64,000 nucleotides of DNA from Croceivirga sp. (GTDB lineage: Bacteria; Bacteroidota; Bacteroidia; Flavobacteriales; Flavobacteriaceae), in NCBI GenBank assembly GCA_028284285.1, contig JANQSA010000056.1:1-64000 (forward strand), read 5' to 3'. The notes under the pieces are model-generated. The model did not search any database. It saw only the letters and a list, made by a program, of their open reading frames with translations, and had not been told where the DNA came from. Positions 25,176-33,314 of the stretch are shown here, piece by piece. Within the stretch, counting starts at the first letter, position 1. Every line of letters begins with the position of its first letter. The translations under genes were made by a program, and so were the position numbers.

Positions 25176-25178
25176 GAA

Positions 25179-25217
25179 CAAATCCAATACTTCGAAGTGG
25201 TATTGGATTTTTTGTTT
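25179..25217 (+). terminator. intrinsic terminator of tRNA-Asn
   Basis: AATCCAATAC and GTATTGGATT form a 10-base stem around TTCGAAGTG, followed by a T-rich run. It lies directly before the start codon of the GIY-YIG ORF. Confidence 0.75.
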
Positions 25218-25491
25218 TGTAGAATGTTCTATCTCTATATTTTATATTCCGTGGATTATGATAAGTACTATATCGGCAGCAGCCAAGATCCATGGGAAAG
25301 GCTAGTCTGGCATAACGACGGCCAGAAAGACACTTTTACATCAAAATACCGCCCCTGGCAATTGGCAGTCGTTTTTGAGGCAGGTCTTTCGCGAGCGGAG
25401 GCCTTGTATTTTGAGCGTTTCGTCAAGAAACAGAAGAGCCGGATTTTTTTGGAAAAACTGATCGACCCGGATTTTGTGCCGAACGGAAAAA

Positions 25492-25565
<74 letters not shown>

Positions 25566-25567
<2 letters not shown>

Positions 25568-25612
25568 AAAACAGAAAGCGCTGCACAAAATTGTGGCGCT
25601 TTCTGTTTTTTA
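25566..25612. terminator. intrinsic terminator after the degenerate tRNA copy
   Basis: AAAACAGAAAGCGC and GCGCTTTCTGTTTT form a long stem with A-run and T-run flanks and a loop of about 15 bases. It can act in both directions. Confidence 0.75.
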
Positions 25613-25615
25613 CCT

Positions 25616-25736
25616 TGTTGTTGTGAAAAACCAGCCTACTGGAAGGTGAAATATAACCCTTGTCGTGTACAATCTTTTTAAAAAGTGGAACGAATTCCTT
25701 GCAGAAATCATCAATGGAACAAAAAATTTTCGTCAA
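25616..25736 (-). pseudogene. possible IS982-type transposase N-terminal fragment
   Basis: On the minus strand a frame from TTG 25736 reads KIFCSIDDFCKEFVPLF and continues for about 40 residues before running into the terminator and tRNA copy. The I-x-D-F-C-x-x-F pattern resembles the first residues of IS982-family transposases. No further transposase sequence, end repeats or target duplications are visible, so this is a fragment at best. Confidence 0.35.
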
Positions 25737-26009
25737 TTACGGTCGAAGAGATCATAAGCAAATGTTGTAGTTGTTGATTTGAAAAATCAACACTTTAATT
25801 TATTTAATATTCTACTTTTTCTTGCACTGAAACCAGGTTTCTTAGATTGAACTTACGTTAATTTACACAATCTGGTCCATGGTGAATCCAGGGTACTCAT
25901 ACTTCAAGGTCTCCAGGACAACTTTGATCCTGAATTTTCAGGTAAATCTTCCTCCCATTCAATTCGGTTAATTTAATCCGTAAACATATTGTCCTGAGTT
26001 CTGGGATAT
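25737..26009. other. AT-rich intergenic stretch
   Basis: No complete gene is seen. On the minus strand a short open piece around 25870-25940 reads IKVVLETLKYEYPGFTMDQI before a stop, which looks like decayed coding sequence of unknown origin. Confidence 0.4.
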
Positions 26010-26831
26010 CTAAGATACTACAGACTTTCCCATACGTTTTACGATCGTATCGGTCGGGGTGAAATAGGTTTCACTTATAAAACGTTCAAGTTTAGTACAA
26101 TCCATAAAAAAACCATCATTTCGTTCTTTAGTTATTTTATGTACATTCCCAATAGTTGTTGCATTCGTTTTAAGATACTTTTCTATTGAAGTGATCAAAG
26201 AAATCAAAGATTGTTTTGGACCAGCAACATTGAAAACATTATTCCAGCTTTGTGGAATCCTCAATAATTTTAAGACTATATTCGCTAAATCCATAACATA
26301 TAAGTATTCGTGGAAAGGGTCTGGTATGTATATTTCAATATCATGTCCGGTATATAGCTTGTGCATCGCAACAAAAGGGAATGCCCGACCAGGATTATTT
26401 ACACCCAAGCCATACAGTGTACTCGACCGAATAATTATGTAAGGTGATCCGCTATTAAAGACTAATAATTCTCCTTTGTATTTTGATTTCCCATAGTCAT
26501 CGTCAGGTTGAGGAAAAGTATTTTCATTAACAGTTCCGCGTTTTTTTGTTCCGTAAATGCTTTTAGATGAAATGTATATGATTTTTGCATTACCTTTTAA
26601 TCCATCGATCAGCTTTTTTGTGCCTTCTGAATTTGCTTCTGCGTGTTGACCTTTTCTATGTCGTAGCGCACCGGCACAGTGAATTACTAAATCATAATCA
26701 AGCGAAGATGGAGTGATTTCATGTAGTCTACCCTTTAATTTGTGTACAATTTTATTTTTATCATTTAGCAGTTGATTGAAGATACAAGCTCCCAGATAGC
26801 CATCGGCGCCAGTGACTAAAACCTTTTCCAT
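26010..26831 (-). CDS. NAD-dependent epimerase/dehydratase
   Basis: An extended-SDR protein of 273 residues. It has VLVTGADGYLGACIFNQLL (GxxGxxG) at the start, VIHCAGALRHR, IYISSKSIYG and the catalytic pair Y-x-x-x-K in YGKSKYKGELL. Its role is likely sugar-nucleotide or related small-molecule modification. It overlaps the ATP-grasp gene by 16 bases and is the last of three genes of the same, visibly AT-rich composition. Confidence 0.8.
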   Translation of the reverse strand: MEKVLVTGADGYLGACIFNQLLNDKNKIVHKLKGRLHEITPSSLDYDLVIHCAGALRHRKGQHAEANSEGTKKLIDGLKGNAKIIYISSKSIYGTKKRGTVNENTFPQPDDDYGKSKYKGELLVFNSGSPYIIIRSSTLYGLGVNNPGRAFPFVAMHKLYTGHDIEIYIPDPFHEYLYVMDLANIVLKLLRIPQSWNNVFNVAGPKQSLISLITSIEKYLKTNATTIGNVHKITKERNDGFFMDCTKLERFISETYFTPTDTIVKRMGKSVVS

Positions 26832-27916
26832 ACCTTATCGTTCTTTAACGATTCTACATTTTTATCATATAATAAATTGTCATGAAGAAACTTCATGACT
26901 TGTCCCTTGACCTTTTCTTTTTTTGTGAGGTTAGGGATCAATAATTCCGGGACAAAAAGATCGGCAAGAATTCCAAATTCATCATATCCTAGCAATACAC
27001 GTGCAGAACTAGTTCCTGTTAGGCGAGAGTTTAATTCGAATACTTTCCATTTCCCATCTCTATCAGGTTTTAGTTGGAAGTTAGTAGGGCCATACCATCC
27101 ATTTTTATAAAATACTTCTGAATATTTTTGAACAAGTTTTACTATATCATAATTCATTATTTGTTTTGTGTATTCAGCGCGCCCATGAACCATTGTATTA
27201 ATAGTTATAAATACTTCGCCGACCGTGCCATCCTGTGAAATAATCGTTTGCGCAGCATATTGCTCATTTTCCGGGACTTGAAAAAAAAGCGGAATTCCAA
27301 TTTTAAAGTGATTTTTGTATTTTAAAATAGTACTGGGGTCTCCCAAATATTCTTGAATTAGGAATTCACCATTATTCACTAACTCATTTAAGTTCTCATT
27401 ATCTAAAACATAATAAACATTATTTGAACCAAAACCTTCTTTAGGCTTTATTACATATGGGAAGTCATGTTTGTTTTTGAATTCTTCTAATTTGATTTTA
27501 TCGTTTTCATTTCTATAGTAAAAAGAGTCTGCAAATGGTAATTTGTTTTTTAAACAAAAGAGATAGCTTTGATATTTATCAAGCATTATTCTTGGAATAG
27601 CAGAGCTTCCAAAAGGTATTCTTTTTTTAAATCTGTCGGGGTTTTTACTTTTTATTTCAGATAAGAAAATGCTATCTCCATCTCTACCGGGTAAAATGAA
27701 ATCCGGTTTTTCCTTCTCAACAATGGCGTTAAAGTCGTTAAAAAAGTGATTGTCCTCAGTGTAATTGACCAAATATGTAGTATCACATCTATAAATTCTA
27801 GGATTATCAGCATTTGCATCCAATCCGACTACATGGATCAAGTCTCGCCTACTTTCAATACTATCTAAAATATTTTGCCCTAATAGGCTTCCTACGCTGG
27901 TAATTAATAATTTCAC
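26816..27916 (-). CDS. ATP-grasp domain protein
   Basis: The protein has 366 residues from a GTG start; the Rossmann-like strand KLLITSVGSLLGQNILDSI begins at once, so a later start is unlikely. The ATP-grasp fold is seen in LPFADSFYYRNE, FPYVIKPKEGFGSNNVYYV (ATP lysine, glycine loop), GEFLIQEYLGDPS and W-K-V-F-E-L-N-S-R-L-T-G-T-S (the metal-binding E-x-N). It resembles PylC/CarB-like ligases that join a carboxylate to an amine or thiol. It lies between the TPP enzyme gene (5 bases upstream) and the epimerase gene. Confidence 0.8.
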   Translation of the reverse strand: MKLLITSVGSLLGQNILDSIESRRDLIHVVGLDANADNPRIYRCDTTYLVNYTEDNHFFNDFNAIVEKEKPDFILPGRDGDSIFLSEIKSKNPDRFKKRIPFGSSAIPRIMLDKYQSYLFCLKNKLPFADSFYYRNENDKIKLEEFKNKHDFPYVIKPKEGFGSNNVYYVLDNENLNELVNNGEFLIQEYLGDPSTILKYKNHFKIGIPLFFQVPENEQYAAQTIISQDGTVGEVFITINTMVHGRAEYTKQIMNYDIVKLVQKYSEVFYKNGWYGPTNFQLKPDRDGKWKVFELNSRLTGTSSARVLLGYDEFGILADLFVPELLIPNLTKKEKVKGQVMKFLHDNLLYDKNVESLKNDKVWKRF

Positions 27917-27921
27917 TTTTA

Positions 27922-29601
27922 TTAGGCAAATGCTGATTTTGTAAGGCTTTTATCAAGAATATATGGGTTAACAGGTGTTTTAATATTAAGAATCGTCAAT
28001 TTCTCATCTAATAAAAAATCATGAACTTTCTCAATTAGACACTTTTCTGATGTAATATCAAATACCGTTGCTCCAAATGATTTTGAAAAAAGATTCCAGT
28101 TAATTTCAGTAATAGATGCCAAATCAGCTGCATCATCTGATATTTTAGAGTATCGCACATGAACGTTGCCAAAAGCACTATTATTAGCTATAATAACTAA
28201 TACCGGTATACTATGTTTTGAAGCTGTTTTTAATTCAATTCCATGCATTTGCATGCATCCATCACCTGTAAATATTATAACAGGTTCTTTCCGGTAAATT
28301 TTACAACCAATTCCTGCTGCTATAGCCCATCCAAGTGGTGCTGTTTTTTCTGCTGAGTAAAATGACTCCGGCAGTTGTGTTTTCCAGTGAAATCCCGGGA
28401 ATATCCTATGATTTCCTGAATCTACAAATAGTATTGATTCTTTAGGGACTTCTTTTTGAACTATTTCTATTATTCTACCAGGCTCAATGGTTTCATTTCC
28501 AATTGCGGAGAAACTCACATTACTTGAATTAACTTTTTGCTTAAACTTCTCAAACCAGCGTTTTCTTGTGCCATTATCGTACGTTTTATGAATCAAGTCG
28601 TCATGCAAAGTTTTAAGAATATAAAATGGATTGTTTTCAAATGATTTTCCATATTTGGCATTTGAAAAACTTCCCGGGAAGTTAATTAAGACTATATCTT
28701 TATTTTTATAAAGATTTGGATTCCAATTTAGCGAATTTCTTTCATTTTGCTCTATATCAAAACCGATAATCACATCACATTGATCAGAAAGTAATAATTC
28801 TTTCGACAAACTTGATCCAGCATAACCGAAGTTACCTAGAGCTAATTTATTGTTTTCAGGAATAATTCCTTTGCCACCGTATGAAGTAGCAACCGGAATA
28901 TTGAATTTTGTGGCAAGTTCAACAATTTGTTTGGATTGTTCTCTTTTGTTCAAAGAGGTCCCTATCCAAAAAACAACTTTTTTTTCGCTCAGTAGTAAAG
29001 ATTTGATATGAGATATAATTTCTTCAGAATTTTTGTTCTTCCAATATTTTAGTTCATGATATTTTTCAGCTTTAGGCAAAACGGGAGTCATTGTATTAAA
29101 CACATCGTAAGGAATAATAAGATGCGCAGGTCCAAATGGGGGAGTATATGCTGCTCTAATTGCTTCCTCAATAAAGAGTATTAACTCATTAATATTATTA
29201 ACTCGTTTTGTATACTTTGTAACAATTTTAAATAATTCATCATCATTGGATCCTAAACTATTTCCATTCTGAAACCCTGGAACATTAGACAAATTGGTAG
29301 GCACATCACCGGAAATTACAAGTAATGGAGCCTGCTCGATCCTGGCAGTATTTACTGCGGTAATTAAATTATTGGATCCTGGACTAGCAATACTAAGAAC
29401 AACACCTAACTTACCACTACATCTACTGTATCCATCCGCCATGTATCCGGCAGATAACTCATGACAGTTTATTATAGTTTTTATGTTTGTCTTTGTAGTT
29501 GCAGTAAATAAAGGATCAATATGTGCGCCTGGAATTCCAAAAATATGGTTTACTCCAATTGTTTCTAACTTTCGGAGTATGTATTCTGCGCCAGAAATCA
29601 T
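27922..29601 (-). CDS. thiamine pyrophosphate-dependent enzyme, acetolactate synthase-like
   Basis: The protein has 559 residues, typical for this family. The N-terminal PYR domain has the catalytic Glu48 (CHELSAGYMADGYSR), a central domain follows, and the C-terminal PP domain has the TPP/magnesium motif GDG (446-448) with NN at 473-474. Such enzymes decarboxylate a 2-oxo acid and transfer the acyl unit; the exact donor and acceptor are unknown. Related enzymes appear in branched-sugar pathways (YerE type). It is first in the TPP, ATP-grasp, epimerase run. Confidence 0.85.
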   Translation of the reverse strand: MISGAEYILRKLETIGVNHIFGIPGAHIDPLFTATTKTNIKTIINCHELSAGYMADGYSRCSGKLGVVLSIASPGSNNLITAVNTARIEQAPLLVISGDVPTNLSNVPGFQNGNSLGSNDDELFKIVTKYTKRVNNINELILFIEEAIRAAYTPPFGPAHLIIPYDVFNTMTPVLPKAEKYHELKYWKNKNSEEIISHIKSLLLSEKKVVFWIGTSLNKREQSKQIVELATKFNIPVATSYGGKGIIPENNKLALGNFGYAGSSLSKELLLSDQCDVIIGFDIEQNERNSLNWNPNLYKNKDIVLINFPGSFSNAKYGKSFENNPFYILKTLHDDLIHKTYDNGTRKRWFEKFKQKVNSSNVSFSAIGNETIEPGRIIEIVQKEVPKESILFVDSGNHRIFPGFHWKTQLPESFYSAEKTAPLGWAIAAGIGCKIYRKEPVIIFTGDGCMQMHGIELKTASKHSIPVLVIIANNSAFGNVHVRYSKISDDAADLASITEINWNLFSKSFGATVFDITSEKCLIEKVHDFLLDEKLTILNIKTPVNPYILDKSLTKSAFA

Positions 29602-29664
29602 TTTTCAAAGTTTAAAAAACACATACAACGTAGGAATAACTTAGTCTTTGTTTCTGTTTGCCAG

Positions 29665-29835
29665 CTAAGATAGTAGATCGGTAATATCCTTAAAGGAAGT
29701 TTCCGTCATATGGGTATGAATTTCCGTTCTTTTGGTAGAGTTATGACCTAATAACAATTGGATACATCGTATATCCGTACCATTTTCCAATGAGTGTGTC
29801 GTAAAACTGTGCCGTAGGATATGTGGAGTAGGTGA
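29665..29835 (-). pseudogene. tyrosine recombinase/integrase C-terminal remnant
   Basis: The minus strand reads [20 protein letters not shown], then [24 protein letters not shown] and ends at TAG after DLLS. The L-R-H-S-F box, the L-G-H box and the final E-I-x-T-H-x sequence are those of integrase catalytic domains. The catalytic Tyr in the E-I-Y-T-H context is His here. No upstream catalytic domain is open, so this is a decayed fragment. Confidence 0.7.
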
Positions 29836-29845
29836 TGGTGAGGCT

Positions 29846-30016
29846 TCAAAATATCAACTCGGGGTACTGTGCGATATAGACGGGCATATCTTCGAGAGGG
29901 TACTGAAGAAGAGTGGTTTCACCGGGTGATTGTACAAGCAAAAGGAAATCTTGATGTTCATCCTCTTGTGTATCAACACGGTGTTCAAATATATTAGTTG
30001 CTGGAAGCCTACCCAT
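29846..30016 (-). CDS. short unknown ORF, perhaps a gene fragment
   Basis: ATG at 30016, 56 residues ending in [15 protein letters not shown]. Its composition looks protein-like (balanced charge, no runs), and the frame opens in a GC-rich repeat (CCGCCTGCCGAT). I do not recognise it. It may be the C-terminal end of a longer lost gene. Confidence 0.3.
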   Translation of the reverse strand: MGRLPATNIFEHRVDTQEDEHQDFLLLVQSPGETTLLQYPLEDMPVYIAQYPELIF

Positions 30017-30188
30017 CGGCAGGCGGGTTCATCTCAAACGAGTTTACCTTGAAAGTAGTCTTACCCGCTCCGCAATACCCGCCAAAGGCTGGCAGGGTTG
30101 TACTGCTGCGGAATACCATACTACCGCCAGTCTCCCAACTGATGGTCAAACATTAGCAGGAAAACCTATCCCATCCATCTTTATTATC

Positions 30189-31079
30189 CTACAACCTCAA
30201 AGAGTGATAGTGCAGTTTGATCATCCCATCGGCCAGCCCGATCTTGGGGACATGGATCAGGGTCGCCTCGCTCCATTTGCAGGCGTTCAAAAAGATCGCA
30301 CAGGCGGGTAAAATGACATCCGCCCGGTCGGGGTTTAGTCCCAGTTCGGCAATCCGTTCCATATAATCCATGGCCCTGAGCTTCCGGTAGGTCTTTTGCA
30401 GCCCCGAATAGGTCAAGGGCGATCGGGCCTTCTTACCCGAGAGTTTATGGAGTTTGTTGATGTTGCCCCCCGAACCGATGATGTCGACCTCCCGATGGTC
30501 CCGGAGCGTTTCCTTGACCCACCCTTCCATCGCGTCCCAGTGTTTGGGGACGACCCGGTTTTGCAATAGCCGTACCGTACCGATGGGAAAGGATTCCGAG
30601 TCCAGGCATTGGCCGTTGTGATACACAGAACATTCTGTACTGCCCCCGCCTACATCGATATAGAGAAAGCAGCCGTCCCGTTCCAACAGCAACCTGAGGT
30701 CGGTGGCACTGATGATCTCCGCTTCCTTTTTACCGTCAATGATGATGAGTTCGATGCCGGTTTCCCGTTGGATACGTTCCGCCAGTTCCTTACCGTTGGC
30801 GGCTTCCCGAAAGGCAGAGGTGGCACAGGCTCCGTAGGATTCCACCTGATGGGTTTCCATCAATAAACGGAAAGCGGTCAGCGCTTTGATAAGCCGTTGG
30901 GCATTGGCCCGGGAAATCCTCCCTTTTGAAAATACATCGGCCCCCAAACGGATGGGGACACGGCTCAGGGCGCTTTTTTGGAAGCGCACCTCCCCATTGG
31001 GTCTTTCCACCACGTTCTGGATCAACAGTCGGATGGAATTGGTGCCAATGTCAATGGCGGCAAATTTTCGGATGGTCAT
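30189..31079 (-). CDS. Ppx/GppA phosphatase-family protein
   Basis: A protein of 296 residues with the ASKHA-fold phosphatase pattern of exopolyphosphatase/guanosine pentaphosphatase. The phosphate-1 motif AIDIGTNSIRLL is at residues 8-19, ESYGACATSAFREA and the DVGGGSTECSVY (about 146-157) phosphate-2 motif follow. It lacks the long C-terminal HD-like extension of the E. coli enzymes, so it is the short form. It hydrolyses polyphosphate or pppGpp, linking it to stringent/phosphate metabolism. The base composition is visibly more GC-rich than all flanking genes. Confidence 0.85.
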   Translation of the reverse strand: MTIRKFAAIDIGTNSIRLLIQNVVERPNGEVRFQKSALSRVPIRLGADVFSKGRISRANAQRLIKALTAFRLLMETHQVESYGACATSAFREAANGKELAERIQRETGIELIIIDGKKEAEIISATDLRLLLERDGCFLYIDVGGGSTECSVYHNGQCLDSESFPIGTVRLLQNRVVPKHWDAMEGWVKETLRDHREVDIIGSGGNINKLHKLSGKKARSPLTYSGLQKTYRKLRAMDYMERIAELGLNPDRADVILPACAIFLNACKWSEATLIHVPKIGLADGMIKLHYHSLRL

Positions 31080-31434
31080 AGTTTTGAGGATTTGGACCAG
31101 GTGCTATACCCAGCCCCGAAAGTACCTATTGTAGGGAAAATGGCCATGATTTTTTGCAGAAACAATACGGTTCCCCAATGGAAATGTCCTTAGATCAGTG
31201 GCTAAAATTGAGTACTCCATTATCGGTCATTCCCGCGTACTTGTCCGCCTTAGGTGGTGGCCTCGGACATTGAAACGGAAAGGGGATGGCAACCAACGTA
31301 TGATTTGGATCTTATGACCGAAGACCTACTAAACGATCTGAAGCAACATCCTAAAAAGACCTTTACAACTTAAAATAATTCAAATAAACAGCAGGAGAAC
31401 TAATGAGCAGAGAATTAGATAGAGGAATACTATC
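31080..31434. other. intergenic region without a recognised gene
   Basis: No gene with recognisable protein pattern is seen. A short plus-strand stretch near 31300-31370 reads TEDLLNDLKQHPKKTFTT before a stop, perhaps a decayed C-terminus. The right end holds the transcribed flank of the sigma-factor gene. Confidence 0.4.
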
Positions 31435-31968
31435 CTATAGCATAAACCCGGTGGCGTTTGCTCTTAGGAAATGAAGGGCTTTTGACATTTGGTTTTCCAC
31501 GGTTTTTACGGATATCCCCATATCCAAAGCAATTTCTTTATACTTCTTTTTTTCCAATTTGTTTTGGATAAATATTTCCTTACAGCGGGGCGGCAATTGC
31601 TCTATTAACTGGTTTAACCGCTCCATTTTAAAGTCGTAAAGATCGTCTTCCAAAGCGGCTTCAGCAATAACATCCCATCGCAATCTATCCAGGGTGTCAA
31701 ATTGTAGTTTTTGGCTTCTGATATGCTGCAAAAATTGATTGTGGCAGGTTTTAAAAAGGTAACTTTTAAGCGAAGTGGTGATCAGTACGGACTTTCTTTT
31801 TTCCCACAAGCCAATAAGGGCATTCTGGACAATATCCTCGGCCAAAGAACGATCGTTACACAGATTGAAAATATAGTTGCAGAGCCAGTCGTAATATTCC
31901 GAAAACAAATAGCGATAGGCTTTCGCTTTGCCTTTTCGCAATCCGTTTATCAGTTTTTTCTCGTTCAT
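31435..31968 (-). CDS. ECF sigma factor (FecI-like, SusCD-associated)
   Basis: The ATG at 31968 gives 177 residues. Region 2: AYRYLFSEYYDWLCNYIFNL and LAEDIVQNALIGLWEKR, with SLKSYLFKTCHNQFLQHIRS. Region 4: KYKEIALDMGISVKTVENQMSKALHFLR. This is the subtype paired with FecR-type anti-sigma proteins near SusC/D loci. It is transcribed divergently from the FecR gene, sharing a 92-base promoter region. It probably drives susCD expression when the glycan signal reaches FecR. Confidence 0.9.
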   Translation of the reverse strand: MNEKKLINGLRKGKAKAYRYLFSEYYDWLCNYIFNLCNDRSLAEDIVQNALIGLWEKRKSVLITTSLKSYLFKTCHNQFLQHIRSQKLQFDTLDRLRWDVIAEAALEDDLYDFKMERLNQLIEQLPPRCKEIFIQNKLEKKKYKEIALDMGISVKTVENQMSKALHFLRANATGFML

Positions 31969-32060
31969 TTTAATTCGGCAGGTACTCAAATCTAATAAAA
32001 ATTAAAAAACCATAGGGGTTTTTTGTGATTTCTGCATCATTGAGGTAAAACGAGTGCCGA

Positions 32061-33230
32061 ATGTCTAAATTCCATTTGCTGGTTGATAAATTCATTGACC
32101 ATTCCATATCTCAAGAAGAAAGAGAGATTTTGGAGCAGTGGATTCGAGAGAGTGAAAGCAATATGGCTTTTTTTAAAAGTCGTCTCAAAGCATCGAATCA
32201 AAAACTATTGGTCGATTTTGATACCGATTTGGCCTATCAAAGATTCTCGGAAACCCTGAAGTCCCGAAAGAAGACTTCGATAACTACTCGCACAATATTA
32301 AAGTATGCGGCGGTATTGATTTTTCTGCTGGCTGTTGGTTTTTTAGCCAAACAACAACTCTATGACCCAAGTCCTCAAACTGGAATACAAGTAGTGGAAA
32401 ACCAGGAGGAAGGGGATGCAGACCATGAAATTGTCATCAGGTTAGCCGATGGAACCACAAAGGTATTGCGTCCTGAGGGTGATGAAGAGGTCACCGATGC
32501 CAGGGGAAACATTGTGGCCAGTAAAGAGGAAAATTCTATTGCCTTTGATAAAGCAAAGGGTGGAACTGAAAACACTGCAATTTATCATGAAGTCTTTATT
32601 CCGTTTGGCCAGATTTTTAAGTTATCGCTTTCGGATGGTACGCAGGTTTGGTTAAATGCAGGATCAAGGCTCCGTTTTCCGCAGCGTTTCATTGATTCCG
32701 ATAAAAACAGGGTGGTGTATCTGCAGGGGGAGGCCTTTTTTGATGTTGTTAAAAATAAAGATAAGCCCTTCATTGTGAACACCCGGGAGGTGGAGGTTGA
32801 AGTACTGGGCACACAATTCAATATTTCATCCTATGAAACTGACGATTTCATAGCGACAACCCTTATAGAAGGGGCAATCAATGTGTACGAAACCAGAATG
32901 CCGGAAAACGGGATGCTATTGACACCGGATTTTCAAGCAAAGTATGATACGTTCGGAAACCACTTTAGCAAATCCAAAGTCGACACAGAGGTGTACACGG
33001 CGTGGCGGCAGGGCCGTTTAGTAATTGATAACCTAAAGTTTTCTGAAATACTGGTAAAGCTCGAGCGCAGATACTTTGTAAAATTCGTGAACAAAGCCGA
33101 AGGTTTGAACGATGGGATATACAAAGGAGAATTCATTGATGAGGACATTGAATCCGTTTTGGAAACAATGGCCCTAAGCACGCCTTTTACCTATGAGATC
33201 AACCAAAACATAATAACTATAACGCAATAA
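32061..33230 (+). CDS. FecR-family anti-sigma/sensor protein
   Basis: The protein has 389 residues. The cytoplasmic segment (1-75) is followed by one transmembrane helix at about 78-97. The periplasmic FecR domain starts near EVFIPFGQIFKLSLSDGTQVWLNAGSRLRFP, with QGEAFFDV and EVEVLGTQFNISSY. A C-terminal DUF4974-type domain follows (LKFSEILVKLERRYFVKF). It transmits a signal from the TonB-linked SusC receptor to the divergently encoded sigma factor. The SusC gene lies 84 bases downstream. Confidence 0.9.
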   Translation: MSKFHLLVDKFIDHSISQEEREILEQWIRESESNMAFFKSRLKASNQKLLVDFDTDLAYQRFSETLKSRKKTSITTRTILKYAAVLIFLLAVGFLAKQQLYDPSPQTGIQVVENQEEGDADHEIVIRLADGTTKVLRPEGDEEVTDARGNIVASKEENSIAFDKAKGGTENTAIYHEVFIPFGQIFKLSLSDGTQVWLNAGSRLRFPQRFIDSDKNRVVYLQGEAFFDVVKNKDKPFIVNTREVEVEVLGTQFNISSYETDDFIATTLIEGAINVYETRMPENGMLLTPDFQAKYDTFGNHFSKSKVDTEVYTAWRQGRLVIDNLKFSEILVKLERRYFVKFVNKAEGLNDGIYKGEFIDEDIESVLETMALSTPFTYEINQNIITITQ

Positions 33231-33314
33231 AAAATGAAAGGGAAGTGTTGGCCCACTCCCCTATCAATTCGACCATTAATAAACTAGTACTAACAATCAA
33301 AGCAACTCAAAACT

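Larger units (their letters stand above)
29602..30188. other. remnant-rich intergenic region
   Basis: A 587-base gap with a decayed tyrosine recombinase (29665-29835), a short open frame (29846-30016) and GC-rich small dyads at about 30013-30030 and 30075-30100 (CCCGCC-AAAGGCT-GGCAGGG). No intact gene larger than 57 codons is visible. Confidence 0.6.
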
